Of a DNA stretch of 64,000 nt, positions 44,800 through 53,822 are shown one piece after another. Each line of letters starts with the position of its first letter. The first letter of the stretch is position 1. The position numbers and the translations under genes are program-made. This DNA is from Paenibacillus hemerocallicola (lineage in GTDB: Bacteria; Bacillota; Bacilli; Paenibacillales; NBRC-103111): contig NZ_VDCQ01000042.1 in assembly GCF_006265175.1 (NCBI RefSeq), positions 21,797-85,796 on the forward strand, read 5' to 3'. The notes below the pieces were generated by a model. The model saw only the letters and a program-made list of their open reading frames with translations, did not search any database and was not told the DNA's origin.

Positions 44800-45085
44800 G
44801 GTAACCTCCTTTCATCTGCACCCGTCAAGACGGTTCACCTTTCGCGATAAGTCAACTCTCTCTTTCGATGCAACTTGGTACTCGACTTTGAAGCGTATTA
44901 AATACCTATGCGCAAGCCCGCTATTAATTGCCGGAAAATTTTCGACCGAACCGCGAAAATCGTTGAAAAATCAATGAAAACGGGAAGCTTCAACGATTGT
45001 CGTCCACATCTATGCTATAATCGAATACATGAAGGTAACAAGCCGGATTTACGAACATTCACACGCTATGTAAGGAGAATCTCAC

Positions 45086-45799
45086 TTGGCCATCCGGAAC
45101 GAAACCGAGCTGTACGAACCCGTCAAGCGATATATGGAAGCGCTTGGCTTCGTGGTGCGGGGCGAAGTGCACCATTGCGATTTGGTCGCCATTCGCGGCG
45201 ACGAGCCTCCGGTCATCGTGGAATTAAAGAAGACGCTCAACCTCCCCCTGCTCGTGCAGGGCCTCGACCGGCTGTCGCAGTCCGACCAAGTGTACGTCGC
45301 CGTGGAAATGCCGGAGACGGGAAGAGCCCCCCACGGGCTGAAATGGTCGGACTTGTCCCGGCTATGCCGGCGTCTCGGCCTCGGTCTCATGACGGTCCGC
45401 TTCTACAAAACTCGCAAACCGGCGGTGAACGTAGTGTGCGAGCCCGGCTCCTATGAGCCGAGGACGAGCAAGCTGAAGTCATCCCGCTTGCTGTACGAAT
45501 TCCGGGAGCGAAGCGGCGACTACAATGTCGGTGGAAGCACGAAGCGCAAGCTGGTAACCGCTTACCGGGAAAAGGCGCTGGCCGCGGCGATCATGCTGAA
45601 GCGCCACGGGAGCTTGTCTCCCAAGCGGCTGCGCGATTTGACCGATAACCCGAAGTCCGCCTCGCTGCTGCAAAAAAACTACTATCGCTGGTTCGAGAGA
45701 GCCGGCAGAGGAATCTATCGGCTGACGCCTCTCGGAGAGCAAGCGCTTGAGCAGTACAGCCATGTATGGAAAGGAAACATTTCGCCCGACCAGGAATGA
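45086..45799 (+). CDS. DUF2161 protein with PD-(D/E)XK nuclease-like fold
   Basis: 237 residues. The N-terminal half has a restriction-endonuclease-like core: ETELYEPVKRYMEALGF, then HHCDLVAIRGDEPPVIVELK with the D...E-x-K triad. The C-terminal half is basic and may be a winged helix (LTDNPKSASLLQKNYYRWFE, RGIYRLTPLGEQAL). Family function is unknown. TTG start at 45086 with AAGGAGA upstream. Bases 44800-45085 before it show TATAAT near 45016 but no certain promoter. Confidence 0.85.
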   Translation: MAIRNETELYEPVKRYMEALGFVVRGEVHHCDLVAIRGDEPPVIVELKKTLNLPLLVQGLDRLSQSDQVYVAVEMPETGRAPHGLKWSDLSRLCRRLGLGLMTVRFYKTRKPAVNVVCEPGSYEPRTSKLKSSRLLYEFRERSGDYNVGGSTKRKLVTAYREKALAAAIMLKRHGSLSPKRLRDLTDNPKSASLLQKNYYRWFERAGRGIYRLTPLGEQALEQYSHVWKGNISPDQE

Positions 45800-45872
45800 T
45801 TTGAACATTGGCAGGATAAGAATAATAGTAGAGTTTATAGTTTCAATACATGACGATGCCGAATGCGGGGTT

Positions 45873-47039
45873 ATGAACATGGTCGGTTATAAAGGAACTA
45901 AAGCAGCGCTATTGCACAAAAGCTTCGCCCCGCTATTGGCGGCGGCCGCTCTTCTATCCGTCGGATGCGCTTCCGAGGACAGGGGGGCGCTCAATTTGGC
46001 GGCGGACCGCGCCCATGAAGAGCGCACCTCCCCTGCGGGGCCGCCAAATTCGGCAAAGGAGCATAACATACCCGTTCCCGTGCCGAACGCCGCGGCTGCG
46101 GGCAACCCCCAATCGGCTGCCTCCTCCGAGCAGACCGGAGAAAAGGCGGCAGCCCGGGACGGGCATGGGAGCGCCGGACAAATCGCCGCCATACCTAACG
46201 CTGAAAGCGGTTCCAAAAATTCCCAAGCGGTAAAAATCTCCTCGGACAATACCGCTGTAGCCACGGACGGGAGCTCCGCGCACCCGGTGGCGGGCTCCGG
46301 TTCCGCTGCTCCGACGCAGTCGGCGGCTCCGCCTGCAGCGGCCATCGCCGACACTGCCGCGAAGCCGCCCAAAAAGCTCAAATTTTCCATTCCCGTGCTG
46401 AACTACCACAGCATCGCCGTCGATCCGGACAACAATGCGGTGCTCGATCCGAAGAAGCTGGAGGAGCAGATGGACTTCTTGGCGGCGGAAGGATATACGA
46501 CGCTCACGCTCCGGCAGTTTATCGACATTTGGGACGGCAAGGCGGAGGCGCCGGCCAAGGCGGTGCTGCTGACGTTCGACGACGGCTATACGGACAATTA
46601 CACCGAGGCGATGCCGATTTTGAAAAAGCACGGCTTCCGCGCCACGATGTTCGTCTCCCCCGGTATGGTCGGGCAGGACGGCTACTTCGCCGAATGGGAC
46701 CAAATCCGCGAAATGCGCGATAACGGGTGGGATATCCAGCCTCACGGCATGACGCATCCTTACCTGCACAAGATGACCCTGGAGCAGCAGCGGTTCGAAA
46801 TCGCCGAATCGATCAAGCAGCTCAAGGAGCATACGGGCATCGATACCGAAGCGTTCTGCTATCCGTACGGCATGCGCAACAAAGATACGCTCAAGCTGCT
46901 GGAGGAGGCGCAGGTGCGCTTTGCCTTCACGATCGACCAGGGCCGCACCGAGCCGACGCAGCAGCCGCTGCAGCTCAAGCGGATATTCGTAGGCGGCAAG
47001 GAAAGCATGGCGACGTTCGTGAAGAAGCTGAAGCCTTGA
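45873..47039 (+). CDS. Lipoprotein polysaccharide deacetylase
   Basis: 388 residues. Signal peptide with lipobox LLSVGC, a low-complexity Ala/Ser/Pro-rich linker of about 130 residues, and a NodB domain: IPVLNYHSIA, VLLTFDDGYTDNYTEAM, DIQPHGMTHPYLH (metal-binding histidines) and AFCYPYGMRN. It would act outside the membrane on peptidoglycan or an exopolysaccharide, as do IcaB/PgaB-like enzymes. ATG at 45873 has GCGGGG upstream; earlier in-frame starts overlap the preceding gene. It ends at a strong terminator. Confidence 0.9.
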   Translation: MNMVGYKGTKAALLHKSFAPLLAAAALLSVGCASEDRGALNLAADRAHEERTSPAGPPNSAKEHNIPVPVPNAAAAGNPQSAASSEQTGEKAAARDGHGSAGQIAAIPNAESGSKNSQAVKISSDNTAVATDGSSAHPVAGSGSAAPTQSAAPPAAAIADTAAKPPKKLKFSIPVLNYHSIAVDPDNNAVLDPKKLEEQMDFLAAEGYTTLTLRQFIDIWDGKAEAPAKAVLLTFDDGYTDNYTEAMPILKKHGFRATMFVSPGMVGQDGYFAEWDQIREMRDNGWDIQPHGMTHPYLHKMTLEQQRFEIAESIKQLKEHTGIDTEAFCYPYGMRNKDTLKLLEEAQVRFAFTIDQGRTEPTQQPLQLKRIFVGGKESMATFVKKLKP

Positions 47040-47172
47040 CGGCAGAGGCCGCCCTCCGTGCTTGCGCCGTACCGCAGAACGACATAGCAGGCGGCGTTCT
47101 CCGGTGTCCGGCTCACGTCTCAGGGTTACTGTTGGTGTAATTGGGTTCACTCTCGAAAACGACTCGAAACGC

Positions 47173-47220
47173 AACAAAAGGACGGCTCGCGCCCCGATCG
47201 CGCGATGCCGTCCCTTTGTT
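47173..47220. terminator. Bidirectional terminator between convergent genes
   Basis: AACAAAAGGACGGC and GCCGTCCCTTTGTT arms around a 20-base loop; usable by the deacetylase (plus) and the large hydrolase-like gene (minus). Confidence 0.85.
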
Positions 47221-47230
47221 TTACCTGAAT

Positions 47231-50008
47231 TCACGCACCAACATCAGCGGTGTCCGCCTCGTTCAGTCGGGCGTTTACGTCCATACAGTTCAATACCTTT
47301 TCCTGCAGCATCCGCGCCGTATAATAATAATGATTGCTGGCTTCATAGGCGAGCCGGGAATCGCGCAGCATCAAGTCGTACATTTGGCGCGCCGTCTCCA
47401 GCTCCAATCCGGCCAGCTCCTTCATTCGGGCCCGCGACCGTTCGCGCGCCTCCGGATTTTCCGCAGCCGCCAGCTTCTCCCGCTCCAGAATGAAAGCAAT
47501 CTGATAATACGTGCTGCGGAAATGATAATAGCTCCCGAGCGATACGTGCACAAGATCGGTGTAGGCGGCCGTTCTCCCTTCCCCTTTCACGAGCCGGCCC
47601 GCTTCCGCCAAAGCCTCCAGCCCTTTTTCCCAGCCTTCCGCCAGCTTGCGGAACTGCTCTTCGAACGTATCGGCCGGATAGATCGCGCGCCACCTTTTCA
47701 CATCGTCGTACGGAAATCCGACCATCGTGGCCGAATAGCCCGTCGGATGTACATGCAGCAGGTTGGACGGCCCGGAATTTTGCGGAGCGGTATACAGCAC
47801 CGACACATGGAACGGAAAGTCGCGAAACGCTTTGCTGAAAGCGGCCGAAGCCCGCGCAATCCCGGCTCCCGCATCCGCTCCGAACTTGCCGGCCAACCAA
47901 TCGCCCAAGCTTGCTCCGGCGTCGCCGGCACGCTTCGGACCGGACCCGGCCGCATCCAGGGAAGTCGAACGCTCCGTCGCCCAATAATGCTGCGAGACCA
48001 TTTCCAGCGTCGGCGACGGATAGCCGCCGAGCGTCCAGCTTAGCATAAGGCCGCTGACGCCTTCCCGGTTCAGGTTGCCCATATGCTCGAGAACGAGGTC
48101 GAATACCGGCAAGTACGGTACCGCCGAGCATTCCCACGAGTTGTTGAACTGCACCTTCGCATAGGCAGGCAGGCCGTTCTCCCGGGCGGCTTGCCAGATG
48201 CCCCGGGTTTTGTCGCTCGGACCGACGAGAGAGATCGAATAATCGATAACCTGTCCCGCCACGCCGGCGATATTCGTCGGCATTTCGTCCTCGCTCACGC
48301 TCATGACCGCCATTCCGTCGGGCAGTAGCGAGACGCACCGGTCGAGCATCTCCTTCGTAAAGCCCAGCGTTTGCCGCCAAGCCCACGTGTAGCTGACGAT
48401 ATGCGCATCGGGCTTCACGCTTTGCGCGCCTTCGGCTATAAGGCGGTTGACCTCCGCGACCACCTCTTCCTCGGGGCGGGCCGCGCAGCGCGGACAATTC
48501 GTCTGCCCGTTGACCGCCTTGGAATAACAATTGGTCAAGTTTTCCGACATCGTGATCGTATACAAACCGGCGAGCTCCGGAGCCCTCCGGAAGAGATCTG
48601 CCGTCGCTTCCTTTAAATAACGCTGCACCTCGGGATGGGACGTGCACATCGAAGCATAGGTGCCGATCGTATGCCCGCGCCAGTCGGGCCGCTGCTCGAA
48701 AAATTCGAGCGGCATCGAACGGGGCTCGTTGAAATACAAATAAACGCCTATGCCGTAATCGGCCGCACGCTCCGACAACCGCTGCAATCCTTCGATTCGG
48801 CGTTCCCATCCGACCGACAGCTCGGGCGCCTCCGCGAACGGGACGAGCTGATACAAGACGCATTGCAGCCAGATCGCATTCACTCCGACCTTCGAAAGCC
48901 GCGCAAGCAGATCGTCCGGATACGGGTCCAGCTCCGGATCGAGCAGCGGGTCTCCGTACACGGCAAAGTACGAGTACAGCAGCCGGAACTCGTATCGCGT
49001 GTCGCGCCGAGCGATCCCCCGCTCCAGATGCGGGCCGCCCCGTTCGGTCATTTCCTCTTCGATCCATTGCAAACCGCGCAAAAGCCCGTTCTCGTCCACA
49101 GCCGCCACCTTGACGGTATGCTCTCCCACCTCGACGATATGGCTTTCCCGCAGCTTCCCGGGGTTCGGCCCGATTTCCAGCTTCAAAGCGGACGGTCGCG
49201 CGGCGGCTTCGCCTTCGAGAACGTCCAGCTTTACGCCCCATGCGCGCTCGTGCTCGCGAGCGAACCGCTCGGCAAATGTCCGGGCGCGCGGAAGGCCTTC
49301 GGGTACGATGATAGCGAAGCTATCGTCCAGCAGCGTAAGGGTCGCGTCCGTCTTCTCGCCGTCCGTGCCGCCTCCGGCGGATTGCTCTCGGATGTTCAGC
49401 GCTTTCGCCGTATCGTTATTGCTGAAACCGTTCAAAAACTCGAAAGGCTTCTCCGGCTTCGCGAGAGGCGGCAGCTCGAATGCCCCGCTCGCTTCTTCTC
49501 CCGATCGTCCGGGCTTCCCGAAAGCGAAGCTGCTCCGGCTAACGCCGGCGACAGGCGCGAAATGCAGCTCGAGCCTCTCTCGGAACTTTTCCGTCTCCCG
49601 ACGTTCTCCCTCGTTCAACGGCCGATAATATACCGGCGGAATCGCCGGCTTCAGGCTGCCCAGCTTGATCCATAGAAAATCGTCCTCCTGCAGCGCGAAC
49701 GCCAGCTGCTCCTCGGTCCAGTCCAGCAAGGTCAGCAGCTGCTCATACGGCAGCAAATGCCAATTGGCCCGCAGTATCGTAATATATCCGCGGGTCAGCC
49801 AGGCGGGGTTCGCTTCCTCCGGAACCGGCAAGCCCATCCCCCGGGCAAGCTCTGAGAGCTCAGGCTCGGTGGCCTTCAGCGTGCGGGCGAGCCTGTCGGC
49901 GGGAACCAATCCCCAATTGCGCCATACGACCCCTTGCAGTCTCGTCGGAAAATGCGGAAACGCCAGTGGCTGCCGCGTGTCGGTCTCGGCAAAATGCTCC
50001 AGCTTCAT
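47231..50008 (-). CDS. Large putative carbohydrate-active enzyme, GH20/GH67-like architecture
   Basis: 925 residues, cytoplasmic (no signal peptide). Residues 29-61 and 80-112 are two copies of one short helical motif, with N-W-x-L-x-P spacing then E-x-x-L. A middle region near 290-345 resembles the alpha/beta N-terminal domain of GH20/GH67 glycosidases (LEIGPNPGKLRESHIVEVGE). From about 350 a TIM-barrel-like part follows, with NAIWLQCVLYQLVPFAEAPE, YGIGVYLYFNEPR, ELAGLYTITMSENLTNC and a C-x2-C pair (NCPRCAA). I do not recognise a named family. ATG at 50008 has GAAAGGAG upstream. Lies downstream of the sulfatase/ABC operon and may process its product. Confidence 0.7.
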   Translation of the reverse strand: MKLEHFAETDTRQPLAFPHFPTRLQGVVWRNWGLVPADRLARTLKATEPELSELARGMGLPVPEEANPAWLTRGYITILRANWHLLPYEQLLTLLDWTEEQLAFALQEDDFLWIKLGSLKPAIPPVYYRPLNEGERRETEKFRERLELHFAPVAGVSRSSFAFGKPGRSGEEASGAFELPPLAKPEKPFEFLNGFSNNDTAKALNIREQSAGGGTDGEKTDATLTLLDDSFAIIVPEGLPRARTFAERFAREHERAWGVKLDVLEGEAAARPSALKLEIGPNPGKLRESHIVEVGEHTVKVAAVDENGLLRGLQWIEEEMTERGGPHLERGIARRDTRYEFRLLYSYFAVYGDPLLDPELDPYPDDLLARLSKVGVNAIWLQCVLYQLVPFAEAPELSVGWERRIEGLQRLSERAADYGIGVYLYFNEPRSMPLEFFEQRPDWRGHTIGTYASMCTSHPEVQRYLKEATADLFRRAPELAGLYTITMSENLTNCYSKAVNGQTNCPRCAARPEEEVVAEVNRLIAEGAQSVKPDAHIVSYTWAWRQTLGFTKEMLDRCVSLLPDGMAVMSVSEDEMPTNIAGVAGQVIDYSISLVGPSDKTRGIWQAARENGLPAYAKVQFNNSWECSAVPYLPVFDLVLEHMGNLNREGVSGLMLSWTLGGYPSPTLEMVSQHYWATERSTSLDAAGSGPKRAGDAGASLGDWLAGKFGADAGAGIARASAAFSKAFRDFPFHVSVLYTAPQNSGPSNLLHVHPTGYSATMVGFPYDDVKRWRAIYPADTFEEQFRKLAEGWEKGLEALAEAGRLVKGEGRTAAYTDLVHVSLGSYYHFRSTYYQIAFILEREKLAAAENPEARERSRARMKELAGLELETARQMYDLMLRDSRLAYEASNHYYYTARMLQEKVLNCMDVNARLNEADTADVGA

Positions 50009-50063
50009 TGTGATATGCTCCTTTCGGTCGTTCCAACTGATAAGTGATTTATAATTTATATTT

Positions 50064-50078
50064 TATATTATATATAAT
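50064..50078 (-). promoter_or_regulatory. A+T-rich palindromic motif upstream of the large carbohydrate-active gene
   Basis: TATATTATATATAAT ends 56 bases before the start codon, identical in sequence and near identical in distance to the site before the oxidoreductase operon at 33947. Confidence 0.45.
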
Positions 50079-50154
50079 TATCGAATAGTTCAAGGTCAAT
50101 CTTTTAACTTTCAAAAAGATGCCGTACGGACAGGACTTTCTGAGAGCCAATGGG

Positions 50155-50488
50155 CTATGTCAGCATAATTAGCGTTACGAAGCCCCGTCTCTTCTGACCG
50201 GTGAAGACAGACCGTATCGGCCGGCGCTTGAGGGAGCGCGAATCCATATCATAGCGGAACTGGCGTATGTTATGGACCCCGTTTCCCGGTGTCGACAGCA
50301 ACATAACGGAAAACCGTTCCTCTATTCCGACGTTTACGATCGATTTCACTCCGAACAGATCGAATAAAGGAAGCCTGCTCCGTTATATTCAGGAGCGCAA
50401 CGGAATTCGGAACAATAACGGAAGCCAGTTCCTCTATACACCCAACGTGTTGCACACGCCCCCCTCAAAAGGCTTCCAGGTTGTATGA
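50155..50488 (-). repeat. Dispersed ~335-bp repeat, copy D (inverted orientation)
   Basis: Read on the minus strand it begins CATACAACCTGG and contains TAGAGGAACTGGCTTCCGTT, ATAACGGAGCAGGCTTCC, GGAGTGAAATCGATCG, GAATAGAGGAACGG and CATAACATACGCCAGTTCCG in the same order as copies A-C. The terminal inverted repeats are decayed. It lies between the SBP gene's terminator and the promoter of the large gene. Confidence 0.75.
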
Positions 50489-50509
50489 GGATGACTCGCT
50501 CGTACAAAC

Positions 50510-50550
50510 AAAAAAAAGGACCGCGCCGTATCGCGCGCGTCCTCTCTTTT
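50510..50550. terminator. Terminator of the sulfatase/ABC-transporter operon
   Basis: GGACCGCGCC-loop-GCGCGCGTCC stem flanked by A runs on one side and T runs on the other, usable in both directions, about 16 bases beyond the stop of the binding-protein gene. Confidence 0.85.
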
Positions 50551-50565
50551 TTTGCCATGCGGACC

Positions 50566-52008
50566 TTATTGAATCCCGTAGTTGTTCTCTTTGGACCACT
50601 TGTTCTCTTCCATCTTCTTCTTGACCCCGTCAATCATCGTCTTCTTCAACCCGGCTATATATTGCTCTGCGGTCATTTTGCCCTCCAGATACGTCTGGCC
50701 CAGCTTCTGGTTGAATTCCGTAACCGTCTTGTCCAGCTCGCCGCCATAAATGTTCAGCTTCATCTGGTCGCCGGCGAATTTGAATCCGGACAGCTTCTCG
50801 GGCAAATTGACGTCCTGCGATACCGGCGCCCGGTACAGCTTCTCCGCCATCAGCGCCTGCATGTCGCTCGATACGACGAATTTCAGGAAGTCTACGGCGG
50901 CCGCCTGCTTCGCTGCGGCAATCGATTTCGGAATCGCCAGGTTCCCCGCTGGAACGCCGCCGATTTCCATCAGCTTGCCGATCGCGGCCGGATTGTTCTC
51001 CTTGGTCAAATACGGCAGAGGGAACATACCCATCTCGAACTTGCGCGCCTGCGACTCGAACAGCACCTTGCTCTGCGCGCTCGTTCGCATAATCATCGCC
51101 GCGTCTCCGCGCACGAACTGGTCGGTCGACGTATCGAAGTCGAGCCCGTTGTAGCCTTTGGCCCAATATTGGCTCCAGTCCTTCAACAGCGGGAAGACAT
51201 CCTTGTAAGGCGCTTTCTCGATATCGATAATGCCTTGGTCTACCCCGCGCACATACTCGTTCACCTCGATAAAGCCGTTCTTGTTCACATCCAGCTGATC
51301 ATAGGAGGAAGCGATCAGCTCCTCGGTCAGGATGCGGGTCGACCAGCTGTAGTTATAGTCGCCCGGCTTCGAATTCGGAAACGAAAACGGCGTAATGTTC
51401 GCCTGCTTCAGCTTCGCCTGCGCGCTCAGGAACTCGGTCCACGTCTTCGGCACCTGCGTAATGCCGGCTTTCTCGAACAAGCTCTTGTTGTACATGACGC
51501 GCACGACGTCCACGAACGTCGGCACGCTCGCATACTTCTTGTTCGCGCCGACCAGCTGCGTCAACACGGTCGGAGATAGCGTTTTCTCCAGCGTCTTGCC
51601 GCCCGCATACGAGGACGCTTCCTGGAAGTACGGCGTCAAGTCCAGCAGCAGCCCTTTCTGCAAATCCTCCTGGTCCCAAATGCGTCTGGTCGTAAATACA
51701 TCCGGCGCGGTGGAGCCGATCAATTGCGTCGTCACCCATGTGCGGTGCTGCTCGACGCCGCCCATATTTTGCACCGTCATGTTGATCTTCACGTCGCTGC
51801 GCTTGGCCATGTACGCCTTGGCAAGCTCCTCCCACGACTGCTGCTCGACAGTATCGCCCTGGGACTCCGTAACGATCGTCACATTGAGCTCGGTCTTCTT
51901 GCCGCCGTCCGCCCCCTGCGCGTCCTTCGCGTCTTTGCCGCATCCGCTGACGATAAGCGGTACGGCCAGCACCAGCGCCGACAACGTTCCATACACCTTT
52001 CCATTCAT
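50566..52008 (-). CDS. ABC-transporter sugar-binding lipoprotein with EF-hand-like loop
   Basis: 480 residues. Signal peptide with lipobox VSGC, then a cluster B sugar-binding fold (APDVFTTRRIWDQEDLQKGL, VRVMYNKSLFEKAGI). Residues around 241-252 read DVNKNGFIEVNE, which has every liganding position of a canonical calcium-binding EF-hand loop; calcium loops of this type are known in oligosaccharide-binding proteins such as AlgQ. ATG at 52008 with GGGG upstream; GTG three bases earlier possible. Last gene of the operon that also encodes two permeases, a sulfatase and a rhamnose mutarotase. No ATPase gene is present; a shared MsmX-like ATPase is probable. Confidence 0.9.
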   Translation of the reverse strand: MNGKVYGTLSALVLAVPLIVSGCGKDAKDAQGADGGKKTELNVTIVTESQGDTVEQQSWEELAKAYMAKRSDVKINMTVQNMGGVEQHRTWVTTQLIGSTAPDVFTTRRIWDQEDLQKGLLLDLTPYFQEASSYAGGKTLEKTLSPTVLTQLVGANKKYASVPTFVDVVRVMYNKSLFEKAGITQVPKTWTEFLSAQAKLKQANITPFSFPNSKPGDYNYSWSTRILTEELIASSYDQLDVNKNGFIEVNEYVRGVDQGIIDIEKAPYKDVFPLLKDWSQYWAKGYNGLDFDTSTDQFVRGDAAMIMRTSAQSKVLFESQARKFEMGMFPLPYLTKENNPAAIGKLMEIGGVPAGNLAIPKSIAAAKQAAAVDFLKFVVSSDMQALMAEKLYRAPVSQDVNLPEKLSGFKFAGDQMKLNIYGGELDKTVTEFNQKLGQTYLEGKMTAEQYIAGLKKTMIDGVKKKMEENKWSKENNYGIQ

Positions 52009-52054
52009 CACGATTACCCCTTTTACCCATATATTTGCATGACGGACGAGCGAT

Positions 52055-52849
52055 TCAGCCTTTCACCGCTCCCGCCGTAATGCCCGACACAAACGATTTG
52101 GTCGCAAACACGAACAGCAGCAGCAGCGGAACGGAAGCAATGACATAACCCGCAAACTGGATGCCTTGTATGTGATCCACCGAGCCGCGAATATTGCTCA
52201 GGGCGAGAATGACCGGCTTGACCTTGTTGCCCGACGTGGCGACGAGCGGCCAAATGTAGTTGTTCCAGCCGAGCAGGGCATTGATGATCGCGACGGTCGA
52301 GATGATCGGCACGGACAGCGGCAGAATAAACCGGGTAAATATCGTGAAATCGCCCGCCCCCTCCATCTCGGCCGCTTCCAGCAGGCTCTTCGACAGCCCT
52401 TCGAAAAAGGTGCGCATCAGCATCGTGGCCATCGCCGAAGCGCCGGCCATCGGGCCGAATATTTGCGCCCAATACGTATTCAGCAGACCGAGCTGCTTGA
52501 ACAGGATAAACTGCGGAATAAGCAGCAGAAAGCCCGGCACCATCATCAGCATGATGATCAAGTAATACAGCACATTTTTGCCGAAAAAATCGTAGCGTAC
52601 GAAGGCGAAGCCGGCCATGCTGGAATTGATCAGCACACAGGCGACAATGCCGGCCGTAATGATGATCGAGTTGCCCAGATACGGATAAATTTGCTTGAAC
52701 GCCTCGGCGTAATTGCCGAAATGCATCGGCCACGCGGGCAGCCAGAACTGGTTCAAAATTTGCTCGTAGTCTTTCAGCGAGGTGATGACGAGCATATAGA
52801 AGGGCGCAAGCGTCAGCAGCAGCAGAAGTGTAAGCAGCCATCGGTTCAT
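52055..52849 (-). CDS. Carbohydrate ABC-transporter permease (MalG type)
   Basis: 264 residues with six membrane helices and the EAA loop ALLEAAEMEGAGDFTIFTRF followed by ILPLSVP, which contacts the ATPase. Family MalG/AraQ. The start ATG at 52849 is 15 bases after the stop of the partner permease. The N-terminus is short, without the usual cytoplasmic tail. Confidence 0.93.
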   Translation of the reverse strand: MNRWLLTLLLLLTLAPFYMLVITSLKDYEQILNQFWLPAWPMHFGNYAEAFKQIYPYLGNSIIITAGIVACVLINSSMAGFAFVRYDFFGKNVLYYLIIMLMMVPGFLLLIPQFILFKQLGLLNTYWAQIFGPMAGASAMATMLMRTFFEGLSKSLLEAAEMEGAGDFTIFTRFILPLSVPIISTVAIINALLGWNNYIWPLVATSGNKVKPVILALSNIRGSVDHIQGIQFAGYVIASVPLLLLFVFATKSFVSGITAGAVKG

Positions 52850-52864
52850 CTCGTTTTCTCCTCC

Positions 52865-53815
52865 CTAGTCGGCTTTGTCCGCCGGCTTGATCAGCTTGTT
52901 CGCCAGCACGCTTGCGACCGTCAAAATGACGAAGACGACGACGCCGACGGCGGACGCATACCCCAGCTCATTGTACTCGAAGCCTTGCTTGTACAAATAC
53001 AGCGCCGGAGTCAGCGTAGAGAAGCCCGGTCCCCCGTTGGTCAGCACAAGCACGTTCTCGAAGCTTTGAAACTGGTTGATGAAGGCGAGAAGCACGACCA
53101 GTCGGAGCTGGTTTTTGAGCAGCGGAAGCTCGATATGGCGGAACCGCTGCCAGCCCGTCAGTCCTTCCAGCTTGCCCACCTCGAACAGCTCCTGCGGGAT
53201 CGTGATCAGACCGGCCAAATAAATGAGCAAATAAATGCCGCCGATCCATGGAAAATTGACGAAAATAATCGAGACGAGCGCCCAGCTGCTGTCCCCGAGC
53301 CATGACTGCGCGAGCTGCTCCAGACCGATGAGCTGCAAAAACTGGTTGATCGCACCTTCGCCCGCGTAAATCCACCGCCATAGCAAGTAAATGATAATGT
53401 ACGGGACGACCATGGGAACGAGAAACAGCGTCTTGTACGCATTTTGCACGCCTTGCCGGCCGATCCGGTACAGAACGACCGCGGCATACAGAGGGAACGT
53501 GAGCTGGATCAGCACGAAGCTCCCCGTGAACAGGAATATATTGACGAGCGACGCGTGAAACGTCGGGTCCTGGAACAAACGAACGAAATTGCCGAACCCG
53601 ATGAATTTGTTAATATTGGCGCCGTTCCACTCGTAGAACGATTTTACGATGGCCGTGAAAAACGGCGTGTATTTGAACAGCCCCATGGACACAAATATCG
53701 GCAGCAAGAAGGCGTATGCTTTCCAATTGGCGGCCAAGCGGCGCCTTCGCGAGCTTGCGCTCGCCGCCTGCTGCGAATCGTAGTCGGTACCGGATATAGC
53801 GGTCGTTTGTTTCAC
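52865..53815 (-). CDS. Carbohydrate ABC-transporter permease (MalF/UgpA type)
   Basis: 316 residues: a basic cytoplasmic head ending RRRRLAANWKAYAFLLP, six membrane helices, and the EAA loop LFEVGKLEGLTGWQRFRHIE followed by LPLL. It starts with GTG at 53815, eight bases downstream of the sulfatase stop, with AAAGGATGAGG inside the end of that gene. It pairs with the MalG-type permease and the downstream binding protein. Confidence 0.93.
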   Translation of the reverse strand: MKQTTAISGTDYDSQQAASASSRRRRLAANWKAYAFLLPIFVSMGLFKYTPFFTAIVKSFYEWNGANINKFIGFGNFVRLFQDPTFHASLVNIFLFTGSFVLIQLTFPLYAAVVLYRIGRQGVQNAYKTLFLVPMVVPYIIIYLLWRWIYAGEGAINQFLQLIGLEQLAQSWLGDSSWALVSIIFVNFPWIGGIYLLIYLAGLITIPQELFEVGKLEGLTGWQRFRHIELPLLKNQLRLVVLLAFINQFQSFENVLVLTNGGPGFSTLTPALYLYKQGFEYNELGYASAVGVVVFVILTVASVLANKLIKPADKAD

Positions 53816-53822
53816 AAGCGCC

